This document shows, in pieces, positions 1 through 7,579 of a DNA stretch of 9,002 nucleotides; position 1 is the first letter of the stretch, and every line of letters begins with the position of its first letter. Position numbers and translations under genes: made by a program. The notes below the pieces were generated by a model. The model was not told the origin of the DNA. It saw nothing but the letters and a program-made list of their open reading frames with translations, and searched no databases. The stretch spans positions 1 to 9,002 of the forward strand of contig JBKPDV010000162.1 of the NCBI GenBank assembly GCA_046728075.1. Direction: 5' to 3'. Origin of the DNA: JBKPDV01 sp046728075 (GTDB lineage Bacteria; Acidobacteriota; Thermoanaerobaculia; UBA5066; Gp7-AA6).

Positions 1-1752
1 TTCCTTCTCCTCGCCGGGAGCGAGCCCTCGAATCTCGCCGCGGATATCGATACGCTCCATAAGCACCCGGCCGTCACGGTCGATATCATCGAGTTGAAAC
101 GTGCCGGGTAGACCTGAGATGAGGACTCTTTCCCGCCCCGCGAGATCGGCGGCTCGCAGCTCGCGATTGTTCTTCAGAAACCACAAACCCTTTCCAGCCG
201 GTGCCCATCCGAACTCGGAGCTGTGGATGCCGGCGAGCGTCCTCTCCCGGGTCGCTGCGTTCAAAATTACGACCTCGCCGAGGGCGTGAGGGCTCTGTCC
301 GGGCACCTCCCGAAAAGCGATCCGGTCGCCTGTGGGAGAGACGTGCGGGTTGTCGATTTGGTTTGTCGTCTCGTACAGGATTTTCCCAATCGGGAGCTCC
401 AGGCGAAACTTCCCTTCGATGCGATGGATGACGGCAAGGTCTTTTCCGGCGAGGGCCCAGTCGGCCCACTGCGTTCTCTTCAGCAGCTCCCGAGGTGCTC
501 CGCCGGCGAGGGGAGCTTGCGCAAGAGTCCCGTCAGGCAGAACGAGAGCCATCTGGCCATCGGACGAAACCGACAGAATGTTGCCGCGGATGCCCAGGGG
601 CCGCGATTCGAGGCTGCCCGGCCGTGTCGTGTAGATCTCATACGGCCCTTGCCGATCCCAGGCCGCGCTGTAGACGATGGTCTGGCCGTCCGGCGCGAAC
701 CGCGCGTAGCCGATATGCCCGTGGCGGAAGGTGATTTGCTGGAACCTCGGCAGCGGTATCTTGACGAGCTGCCTGCCGGCCAGAAGAGCGCCGATCGCGA
801 CGGCCGCAAAGGCCAGCGCGAGGCCCATGCCGACAAGGCGTGAACGCCGCGGCGGGGCGGCGGCCGCGAACGCGGAAACGCTGAACGTCGCCTCCGACAG
901 ATGGTCGCGGATCGTTGCGAGCTCCCGCGCGAGGTCCCGTGTTGTGCCGTACCGTTCCGCCTGGTCCTTGGCGAGGCATCGTTCAACGATCCACCGAAGA
1001 GGCGCCGGAGCCTGCGGGTTGATGTCGGCGACAGGCTTCGGGTCTTCGTGGAGAATCGCCGAGAGCGTGTCCACCGCGGTGCTCTTCTGGAACGCCCGCT
1101 TGCCCGTCGCCATCTCATAGAGGATCGAGCCGAAGGAGAACTGATCGGACCGGAAGTCCAATGGCTGCCCGCTCGCCTGCTCCGGCGACATATAGCCCAC
1201 CGTGCCGAGGATCATGCCCGGACTCGTTCCAGTCTCGGTCGGAAGGTGAGAGCCCTCGTCGCTCCCGCTCGTCGAACTCGTCAGCTTTGCCAGGCCGAAA
1301 TCCAGGATCTTGACGAGCCCGTCTTTCGTCACCATGACGTTCTCGGGTTTCAAGTCCCGGTGGACGATCCCCGCCTCGTGCGCACGGGCGAGCCCGTCGG
1401 CGATCTGCGGAGCGATGGCCAGAAGCTTCTTGACCGGCAGCGGGCCGGCAAAGAGCAGCTCTCGCAGCGTCTTACCTTCGACACGTTCCATCGCGATGTA
1501 CGAGACCGAATCAGAAGACCCGATGTCGTAAATCGTGACGATGTTGGGATGGTTCAGCGCCGAAGCGGCCCGCGCCTCCTTCTCGAAGCGCCGGAGGCGG
1601 CTCTCGTCGCGCGACACTTCCGCCGGCAGAACCTTGAGCGCAACCTCGCGTGAAAGCCGATCGTCCCGCGCGCGATAAACCTCTCCCATCCCTCCCGCTC
1701 CGAGAGGGGCAATGACTTCGTAGGGCCCGAAACGTTTGCCGGAGGCGATCAT
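1..1752 (-). CDS. Receptor-type Ser/Thr protein kinase with periplasmic propeller (kinase A), C-terminus cut by window edge
   Basis: The frame is open from the ATG at 1752-1750 to base 1 (584 codons, no stop), so the end lies outside the window. A Pkn-type kinase domain spans residues 9-285: Gly-rich loop GAGGMGEV (18-25), ATP-binding Lys40, helix-C Glu59, catalytic HRDLKPEN (131-138, Asp133), DFG (151-153) and SPE (189-191). All catalytic residues are present, so it should be an active cytoplasmic kinase. One hydrophobic segment (about 306-326) is followed by a TolB/PD40-like region, for example FAPDGQTIVYSA at about 351-362, expected in the periplasm. The ATG overlaps the TGA of the upstream kinase gene (ATGA, 1749-1752), and a weak GAAGG lies about 6 bases upstream, so translational coupling is likely. 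The kinase domain is about 90% identical by hand alignment to kinase B, but the propeller is far less similar. Judged by kinase B (862 aa), roughly 280 residues are missing. The substrate is unknown. Confidence 0.95.
   Translation of the reverse strand, partial: MIASGKRFGPYEVIAPLGAGGMGEVYRARDDRLSREVALKVLPAEVSRDESRLRRFEKEARAASALNHPNIVTIYDIGSSDSVSYIAMERVEGKTLRELLFAGPLPVKKLLAIAPQIADGLARAHEAGIVHRDLKPENVMVTKDGLVKILDFGLAKLTSSTSGSDEGSHLPTETGTSPGMILGTVGYMSPEQASGQPLDFRSDQFSFGSILYEMATGKRAFQKSTAVDTLSAILHEDPKPVADINPQAPAPLRWIVERCLAKDQAERYGTTRDLARELATIRDHLSEATFSVSAFAAAAPPRRSRLVGMGLALAFAAVAIGALLAGRQLVKIPLPRFQQITFRHGHIGYARFAPDGQTIVYSAAWDRQGPYEIYTTRPGSLESRPLGIRGNILSVSSDGQMALVLPDGTLAQAPLAGGAPRELLKRTQWADWALAGKDLAVIHRIEGKFRLELPIGKILYETTNQIDNPHVSPTGDRIAFREVPGQSPHALGEVVILNAATRERTLAGIHSSEFGWAPAGKGLWFLKNNRELRAADLAGRERVLISGLPGTFQLDDIDRDGRVLMERIDIRGEIRGLAPGEEKE
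1034..1191. repeat. Near-identical kinase-domain repeat, copy in kinase A
   Basis: This block matches 3616-3773 in kinase B at a constant offset of 2582 bases with only 4 mismatches in 158. It contains identical runs of 64 bases (1034-1097) and 62 bases (1130-1191). It encodes the part of the kinase C-lobe from just after the SPE-region Gly-Tyr-Met to past the Asp-Gln-Phe-Ser-Phe-Gly segment. Confidence 0.92.
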
Positions 1753-4337
1753 TTCAGACCTTCGACAATGAAAAGGTCTGCGAGCTCGCGCCTGTAGCCG
1801 TAGACGTAGGACTTTCCATCAGGTGTTGGGATCACATCGAGACCGCCTCCGCGATCCACGTCCGAAATCGAAAACTCCTTCCAGAGATCCAACCGCCCTG
1901 ACGAGAGCTCCAGTCGAGAGACCCGGAGAGGACTGACGCCGCTCGTACGGACGAAGAGCGAACGTCCATCAGCGCACCACTTGATCGCAAAGAGATCCGC
2001 CGACAGAGCGGGGATCGTGCGGCGCGATCCTCCGTCGGCGTCCATCAAGTAACCGCCCTGGCCGGACGACACCACGATCTGCTTGCCATCGGGTGAAAGG
2101 AGAATGCTTGCGCCGACGGGAACGCCTTCCTGTCCGATTGCCTGAGTCTTACCGCTTTCGAGGTCGACAACGTACAGTCGCGCCCGGCGATGAGGCTCGA
2201 CGCCTAAAAGGACGATTCGTCTGCCGTCCGGAAAAAAGGCTGCCCCGGAGCCCACAAGGTTGATACCCGAAAGCTGCAGCGTACGCGGCTGCCCGGGGCC
2301 GGTCGGCAGGAGGACCGCTCGAGACGCGTTGCCGCCGGCGGACCAGCTGAGCGCCCACCGGCCGTCCGGCGACAGGGCGCGCGCCAGTCCCTCACCCAGC
2401 CTGATCGCCGGCGAGCCGTCGGTCGCGCGCTTGTAGACCGCGCCGGTCGGCCAGCCTCCCTGCCGGGTCTCGGAAAAGAGCAGCGTTTTCCCGTCGGCGG
2501 AGAGGTCGGCCGGAACCGATCCGTCGAGCCATGACAAGCTGCTCTCGGCCTGCTCGCCGGAGTACCGCCCGACCATCTCCAACTGCTCGGAGATTCGCTC
2601 CAGCAGAACTCTGCCGTCGCGTGAGACGTCGTGGAGCGCGAAGTCACCGGGGAACGACGCGAGAAACCGCTTTTGCCCTGAGAGCGTGACAGCGTAGATC
2701 GAGGTCGTGCCTGCCGAGATGTCGTTGAGCCAGATCTCGTCGCCCTGTGGGGACCACTTGAACTCCAGCGGGGCCTCGGTAATCCGTCGTCTCTTTCCCG
2801 AGAGGTCCATGATGGTCAGGGCGCCGGTGTTTGAGTCACTGGGAATCGAGGATCCGTGGTCCGAGAATGCGATCAGATCCCCTCTCCGGGAAATAGTGAC
2901 CTTGGCGATCCATCCCGGCGGTTCGTAAAGGACGTTTCCGATCGGGTACTCCAGGCGCATCTTGCCTTCGACCACGTGGATGACCGCCAGGCTCTTGCCG
3001 TCGGGCGCCCAGCTCGCATAATGCACGCTCTCCAAAAGCTCTCGCGGCGCGCCTCCGGCCAGAGAGACGGTCGCCAGCGTGCCGAACCTCGCCGTTCCGC
3101 CCACCAGGATGGCGAGATCGTTCGACGCGGAGATCGCGAGCACGTTGGCCGGAGGCAAACCGAGCGGACGCGACTCCGGCGAGCCGAGCCGAGCGGACAT
3201 CAACTCGCCCGGGTTGCCCTTTTTTTCCTCCACGGCCGCTGAGCCGTAAATCACCTGGCCGTCGGGCGCGAACTGCGCGGCCATGATGCCTCCACTGCGA
3301 CGAAACGTCAGTTGCCGTATCGAGGGGCGCGACGAGTAGCGCGCCTTCCAGAATGGGCCACCCGCGAAGATGCCGGCGAGGAGAGCGACGAAGACCACGA
3401 ACGCCAGGATTGCGATCGGAAAGCGCACCGTCGCGCTTCTCGGTGCGGAGAACGCGCTTCCGGAGGCCGATGCTTCAGAAACGTGATCTCGAATCGTGGC
3501 CAGCTCTCGCGCGAGGTCCTTCGTCGAAGCGTATCGATCCTCGGCATCCTTGGAGAGGCACCGTTCGACGATCCACCGAACCGGGGCCGGAGCCTGCGGG
3601 TTGCTGTCGGCGACGGGCTTCGGGTCTTCGTGGAGAATCGCCGAGAGCGTGTCCACCGCGGTGCTCTTCTGGAACGCCCTGTTGCCCGTCGCCATCTCGT
3701 AGAGGATCGAACCGAAGGAGAACTGATCGGACCGGAAGTCCAATGGCTGCCCGCTCGCCTGCTCCGGCGACATGTAGCCGACCGTGCCGAGGATCATCCC
3801 CGGGCTCGTTCCGGTCTCGGTCGGGAGGTGAGAGCCCTCGTCGCTCCCGCCCGTTGAACTCGTCAGCTTCGCGAGGCCGAAGTCGAGGATCTTGACGAGC
3901 CCGTCTTTCGTCACCATCACGTTTTCGGGTTTCAAGTCCCGGTGCACGATCCCCGCTTCGTGAGCTCTCGCGAGACCGTCGGCAATCTGCGCCGCGATTC
4001 CGAGAAGCTTCTTGACCGCCAGGCGACCCGCAAGCAGAAGCTCCCGCAAAGTCTTTCCCTCCACGCGCTCCATCGCGATGTAGGAGACGGAATCGTGAGA
4101 CCCGATGTCGTAGATCGTGACGATGTTGGGATGGTTCAGACCCGAGGCCGCCCGCGCCTCTTTCTCGAAGCGCCGGAGACGGCTCTCGTCGCGCGACACC
4201 TCCACCGGCAGGATCTTGATCGCCACCTCGCGCGAGAGTCGCGTGTCACGCGCCCGCCAGACTTCCCCCATGCCTCCGGCGCCCAGGGGCGCGAGAATCT
4301 CGTAAGGACCGAGCTTCGAGCCGGCCGCTAGAGTCAC
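1749..4337 (-). CDS. Receptor-type Ser/Thr protein kinase with TolB/PD40-like beta-propeller (kinase B)
   Basis: This is a complete 862-residue gene. The kinase domain (about 10-286) has GAGGMGEV (19-26), Lys41, Glu60, HRDLKPEN (132-139, Asp134), DFG (152-154) and SPE (190-192). The activation segment is rich in Ser/Thr (TETGTSPG at about 173-180), plausible autophosphorylation sites. A single membrane segment follows (about 306-326). Residues 340-862 hold repeated propeller-like motifs: FAPDG 356, WAPDG 443, WSPQG 528, SRDG 572, SADG 613, SPDG 656, FPDG 702, SPDG 748, CADG 788, TPDG 838. The tail ends DLFIVEGLK. Topology inferred: cytoplasmic kinase, periplasmic sensor. The start is GTG at 4337-4335. 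The next upstream in-frame codons lead only to the TAA of the receptor gene, and the start aligns with that of kinase A. No good Shine-Dalgarno is visible, which fits coupling to the receptor gene 12 bases upstream. The ligand of the propeller cannot be told from sequence. Confidence 0.97.
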   Translation of the reverse strand: MTLAAGSKLGPYEILAPLGAGGMGEVWRARDTRLSREVAIKILPVEVSRDESRLRRFEKEARAASGLNHPNIVTIYDIGSHDSVSYIAMERVEGKTLRELLLAGRLAVKKLLGIAAQIADGLARAHEAGIVHRDLKPENVMVTKDGLVKILDFGLAKLTSSTGGSDEGSHLPTETGTSPGMILGTVGYMSPEQASGQPLDFRSDQFSFGSILYEMATGNRAFQKSTAVDTLSAILHEDPKPVADSNPQAPAPVRWIVERCLSKDAEDRYASTKDLARELATIRDHVSEASASGSAFSAPRSATVRFPIAILAFVVFVALLAGIFAGGPFWKARYSSRPSIRQLTFRRSGGIMAAQFAPDGQVIYGSAAVEEKKGNPGELMSARLGSPESRPLGLPPANVLAISASNDLAILVGGTARFGTLATVSLAGGAPRELLESVHYASWAPDGKSLAVIHVVEGKMRLEYPIGNVLYEPPGWIAKVTISRRGDLIAFSDHGSSIPSDSNTGALTIMDLSGKRRRITEAPLEFKWSPQGDEIWLNDISAGTTSIYAVTLSGQKRFLASFPGDFALHDVSRDGRVLLERISEQLEMVGRYSGEQAESSLSWLDGSVPADLSADGKTLLFSETRQGGWPTGAVYKRATDGSPAIRLGEGLARALSPDGRWALSWSAGGNASRAVLLPTGPGQPRTLQLSGINLVGSGAAFFPDGRRIVLLGVEPHRRARLYVVDLESGKTQAIGQEGVPVGASILLSPDGKQIVVSSGQGGYLMDADGGSRRTIPALSADLFAIKWCADGRSLFVRTSGVSPLRVSRLELSSGRLDLWKEFSISDVDRGGGLDVIPTPDGKSYVYGYRRELADLFIVEGLK
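3616..3773. repeat. Near-identical kinase-domain repeat, copy in kinase B
   Basis: This is the partner of 1034-1191. Flanking kinase-domain DNA is also similar but shows clearly more synonymous change, for example in the segments coding for the Gly-rich loop (about 4205-4330) and for the helix before the catalytic loop (about 3961-4080). Confidence 0.92.
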
Positions 4338-4349
4338 GGTGCCATCGCT

Positions 4350-7268
4350 TTAGAACGAGATCTTGACCGCCCCGCGGAGGAGACGTGGGTCCTGACGGGC
4401 CAGGATCTTGCCGTAGTTGGGGTTAACGCGGTCCGTCGGGACATTTTGGTCGTAGAGCGTGTCCGGATATCCAGGCGGGCGGCGAATCGTGTAGAGCACC
4501 TCCTGTTGCGTACGGATCTGATTGTTGAAGAGGTTGTACGCGTAGACCTGCACCGTGACGGTTACCGGTCCGACGACGATCGGGTAACCCAGCGTCAGGT
4601 TCGCCTCCCAGAGGGTCGGAAGCCGGCCAGCGTCCCCTCTCGGCACCAGCTGGATGTCGCTGTAGTACTGGTTGAAGTAACCCTGCTTGTTCAGCGGCGC
4701 CCCCGATTGCGCGAACGTCTGCAGACCCACGAACAGTTTCCATTTGGTTGTATAGCTCGCGTCCAGTCGGAATCTGTGCGGGCGGTCGAGAAAGAGCTTT
4801 CCATAGCCGTTGCGAACCCAGAACGGATAATCGAAATCGGCGTTGACCCCGGGAAACGTCTGGCCATAGCTCTCGTTGACTTCGCCGTCGAAATTGCCGC
4901 GCAGCGAAGAATAGACATATGAGGCTTGCAGCCACAGCTTGTCTCCGAAAGACTTACGGCCGAGCAGTTCGATGCCGCGATAAACACGACGGGCCTCCGG
5001 CGTCGGCGGCGCGCCGTCTTTGCATTCGTAGAAGGCTCCGTCCAGCCCGTTGCACGCCTGAAAGTCGCCGCGGGCGTACTTCCCGTTTGATCCCAAATTG
5101 AGGATGGCGCAGGAGGAGAAGTTGTTCTCGGGCTGGTTGTAGTCGAGGTCGCAGCGGTCCTCGATCGCCCGCCCGATTCGCCGGTAGGTTCCCTTGACGC
5201 CGACGGAAAGACTGGGATCGAGGAGCTTCTCGACGCCCACGGTCAGCTCGTCCTGGTAGATGCCCTTGAGTTGGGTATCCACGGGCTCGGCGAAACCCTG
5301 AACGGAAACGTGAGGATGCTCGTGGCCGATGACGTTCGCGTCTTGCTTCGTACCCACCGGATCGAAGTTGAACGTGTCGATATAGGTGGTCGACCCGTAG
5401 GCGAAAACGGAGAGGAGATTCGGCAGGGAGTAGTAGAACCTCCCGGCCGAGGCGTAGATCTTCGTCTTTCCTGACTTGCTCGGATCCCAAACGATTCCCA
5501 AGCGCGGCTGCCATTCTGCGGTCGTCTTGAGCACCGTATCGCCGAGATAGTCGCGCATGTCCTCCTGATCCCACCGAAGGCCGAAGCTCACTGTCAGGCC
5601 GGGAGCCACCCTCCACGTGTCCTGAAGGAAGAAGCCCATATCGATTCCGCGTGACTTCAGTACGCCATCGATGGGCGTCAAGTCCGTCGGACTTTTCGTT
5701 ATGAAGAAGTGGTCGTAATACACCTGGCCGAACTCGCTGTACTTGTTGACCTGCTGCCCTCCCGTGATGGAGTTGATTGCCGTCGTCTGACCGTTCTGGT
5801 AGTCGCCGCCGAATTTGATCTCGTGATTACCCGGGTACAGAGCGACATCGCCGCGAAGCTGGTCGCGAGTCGAATGGTTGTTCTGGTTCACGCCGCCGTA
5901 GGCCCCGATCCCGCCGGAAACGGAGTTGGGCTGGATCGGTTGGTCGCAAGGGTTGTCCGGAGTCCCACCCTGACAGGTCCAATCCTCGCTTCGGACGGCT
6001 GCGCCGGCCCCGGACGGGAAGAACTCGAAGCGATCTTGGTGCCGTGAGGCCTGGGCGGCGAGGACTGCCGAGGCGCCGAAGAGCTGACTGAACCGCAACG
6101 CCAGATCCGTGCCTCCGATCTTGCGGCGCGAATCCCAAGTGCCCGGGTCCGGGTTCGAGATCAGGCCGCCGAGGAACCCGACGCCGACCCTGCCCGCGCC
6201 GGTGATTTCAGAAGGATCGGAGAAACCCGTCAAGACGAGGCTCGTGCGGTTGGCGAGATTCCAGGTCAGCTTTCCTGAATAGAGATTGTCCGTCGTACTT
6301 CTAGGGAAAAGGAGGGTGTTCGGCACGACGGATGTGGAGACGTAGCGGGACGTCGTCCCCGGTGTATTGATTCGGTCGTAGGCTGCAAAGAACCAGACTC
6401 TGTCCTTGAGGATGTAGCCGCCCAGGTCCAGGCCGAAGTCCCAGCGCCTCGTCGGCGTGATGCGCATGCCGGTCAGCGAGTCGTCCGACATGATGACTTG
6501 CTTTGCTCGCGTGGAGTCGGAGTCGTAATAGGCGAATGCGTCTCCTCGGAACTGGTTCCCGCCGGACTTGGTGATGACGTTGATGATCCCGCCCAGGGCC
6601 CTGCCGTATTCCGCCTGGTAGCCGCCCGTCTTGACCTCGACTTCGTCCACGAACTCGTTGTTGATTGCCTTTCCCTGGAATCCTTTAATGACGTTGGTCG
6701 TGTTGATTCCATCGATGATCCACTGGTTTTCGACCGATGTCGCTCCATAGATCGTCAAGGCAAGGGCCCGCCCTTGGGTTTCCGCCCTGTCAGAGTCCAC
6801 GCCGGGATTGGACCTCACTATGTCGGCGTAGTTGCGCTGGACCGGCAGCTTGGCGACGACTCTGCTGGTGTAGTTCGTGCCGGAAGTCGTCGAAGTCACG
6901 TTCACCAGCGGAATCTCGCTAGAGACCGTCACCGACTCCCGGAAGATGAGCCTGAGCTTCAAATTCAAACTCGCCGTCGAATCGAGAGAGACGGTGATTG
7001 ACTCCTCGACCGTCTCGAAACCCTCGAGGTTCGCGCGGATCAAGTACTTGCCGGGAGGGACAGCCAGAATCCGATACTTCCCGTCACGGCCAGAAACCTC
7101 GACGCGGATCCCTTGCATTTTCGGGCTCGTCGCCTCGATCGTCACGCCGGGAAGGGGTGCTCCCGCCGTTGCCGTGATCGTCCCTTCTATGTCGCCGGTC
7201 GTTTGTCCGAACGCTGCCGGGCAAAGAAAACCCAGCCAGACAAAACGCAGGACAGGGCGAAGCCTCAT
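4350..7268 (-). CDS. TonB-dependent receptor, Oar-like, with carboxypeptidase-regulatory-like N-terminal domain
   Basis: This is a complete 972-residue outer-membrane protein. A signal peptide (1-21, cut predicted after Ala-Phe-Gly before Gln22) precedes a carboxypeptidase-regulatory-like beta-sandwich (about 25-108; GDIEGTIT, PPGKYLIRANLEGF). The plug follows (about 110-235; NQWIIDGINTTNV, then GRALGGIINVITKSGGNQFRG), and the rest is a 22-strand-type barrel ending in an aromatic strand with terminal Phe (AVKISF). Mature cysteines occur as close pairs, C432/C441, C706/C720 and C739/C749, in segments that look like extracellular loops, so disulfides are plausible. A small HEHPH cluster lies at 649-653. 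The family imports bulky ligands with TonB energy; the substrate here is not evident. No SusD-like partner or TonB/ExbB genes lie in the window. The ATG has a strong AAGGAGG just upstream. The kinase genes follow directly, which suggests the receptor shares their regulation or signal. Confidence 0.96.
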   Translation of the reverse strand: MRLRPVLRFVWLGFLCPAAFGQTTGDIEGTITATAGAPLPGVTIEATSPKMQGIRVEVSGRDGKYRILAVPPGKYLIRANLEGFETVEESITVSLDSTASLNLKLRLIFRESVTVSSEIPLVNVTSTTSGTNYTSRVVAKLPVQRNYADIVRSNPGVDSDRAETQGRALALTIYGATSVENQWIIDGINTTNVIKGFQGKAINNEFVDEVEVKTGGYQAEYGRALGGIINVITKSGGNQFRGDAFAYYDSDSTRAKQVIMSDDSLTGMRITPTRRWDFGLDLGGYILKDRVWFFAAYDRINTPGTTSRYVSTSVVPNTLLFPRSTTDNLYSGKLTWNLANRTSLVLTGFSDPSEITGAGRVGVGFLGGLISNPDPGTWDSRRKIGGTDLALRFSQLFGASAVLAAQASRHQDRFEFFPSGAGAAVRSEDWTCQGGTPDNPCDQPIQPNSVSGGIGAYGGVNQNNHSTRDQLRGDVALYPGNHEIKFGGDYQNGQTTAINSITGGQQVNKYSEFGQVYYDHFFITKSPTDLTPIDGVLKSRGIDMGFFLQDTWRVAPGLTVSFGLRWDQEDMRDYLGDTVLKTTAEWQPRLGIVWDPSKSGKTKIYASAGRFYYSLPNLLSVFAYGSTTYIDTFNFDPVGTKQDANVIGHEHPHVSVQGFAEPVDTQLKGIYQDELTVGVEKLLDPSLSVGVKGTYRRIGRAIEDRCDLDYNQPENNFSSCAILNLGSNGKYARGDFQACNGLDGAFYECKDGAPPTPEARRVYRGIELLGRKSFGDKLWLQASYVYSSLRGNFDGEVNESYGQTFPGVNADFDYPFWVRNGYGKLFLDRPHRFRLDASYTTKWKLFVGLQTFAQSGAPLNKQGYFNQYYSDIQLVPRGDAGRLPTLWEANLTLGYPIVVGPVTVTVQVYAYNLFNNQIRTQQEVLYTIRRPPGYPDTLYDQNVPTDRVNPNYGKILARQDPRLLRGAVKISF

Positions 7269-7271
7269 ACC

Positions 7272-7278
7272 CCTCCTT
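7272..7278 (-). promoter_or_regulatory. Strong ribosome binding site of the receptor gene
   Basis: Minus-strand AAGGAGG followed by GGT and then the ATG. It fixes the receptor start at 7268 and is much stronger than the sites in front of the two kinase genes, suggesting the receptor is made in excess over the kinases. Confidence 0.75.
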
Positions 7279-7356
7279 CGTTTCGCAGTGAAGAGGCGGG
7301 TCGGGCAGACCGCCGCTCGGCAAGCCTTTTACGCTGTGAAGCGAGTCCTGCGGCGC

Positions 7357-7385
7357 ATTCTCCGCCTCCGTCTCGGATCGGTCAA
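7357..7385 (-). promoter_or_regulatory. Candidate sigma-70-like promoter for the receptor-kinase operon
   Basis: On the minus strand, TTGACC (7385-7380; 5 of 6 matches to TTGACA) is separated by 17 bases from GAGAAT (7362-7357; 4 of 6 matches to TATAAT). Transcription would start near 7350 and leave a leader of about 80 bases before the receptor ATG. Spacing is ideal but the -10 is imperfect, and such matches occur by chance. Confidence 0.35.
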
Positions 7386-7555
7386 GGCAGAGCGACCCTT
7401 TGTCCTTGAGATTCGCCACTTCAGCCCTTCGACGAGAGAGCGCAACTGCGAGTGGCATCGGCGCGATCGCTCCCGAGTCATCTCCGCTGAAAACAAGACT
7501 GCTCCGCTCCTGGCCACTCCGAGACGACGTCGACCTCCGCCGCTCTTTGACGTCA

Positions 7556-7579
7556 GTCGGCCGGTCATCTCCGGCCGGC
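7556..7579 (-). terminator. GC-rich stem-loop over the stop codon of the regulator gene
   Basis: A perfect 7-bp GC stem (7558-7564 with 7571-7577, core GGCCGG/CCGGCC) has a 6-base loop holding the TGA stop complement. The stem can be extended past one mismatch. No U-run follows on the minus strand, so it is not a classical intrinsic terminator. It could be a weak terminator, an mRNA-stabilising hairpin, or chance in GC-rich DNA. Confidence 0.35.

Larger units (their letters stand above)
7269..7564. other. Intergenic region between regulator and receptor genes
   Basis: This 296-base stretch has no convincing gene. Short open frames crossing it lack a ribosome binding site or a recognisable protein pattern. 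It holds the receptor's Shine-Dalgarno, a candidate promoter (7357-7385), two 8-bp palindromes built on GACGTC (7525-7532 and 7548-7555), and most of one arm of a GC hairpin that overlaps the regulator stop codon. Its length suggests the receptor-kinase genes have their own promoter. Confidence 0.7.

Noticed and set aside
223..1653. Long plus-strand open frames opposite kinase A
   Set aside because: They lie antisense to a frame with every kinase motif, lack ribosome binding sites and have Arg/Ala-rich compositions typical of GC-rich shadow frames.
1..1752. Kinase A as a truncated pseudogene
   Set aside because: The frame is intact to the window edge and all catalytic residues are present; the missing end reflects the window boundary.
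3312..4331. Plus-strand frames opposite the kinase B domain
   Set aside because: They resemble the frames opposite kinase A only because the kinase domains underneath are duplicated; this is not independent evidence of coding.
7084..7458. Minus-strand 124-codon frame entering the receptor gene from the intergenic region
   Set aside because: It overlaps the receptor signal peptide and strong start site in another frame, has no Shine-Dalgarno or recognisable domain, and contains the candidate promoter.
7556..7579. Strong intrinsic terminator after the regulator gene
   Set aside because: The stem is good but no run of T follows on the transcribed strand, so only a low-confidence stem-loop is claimed.
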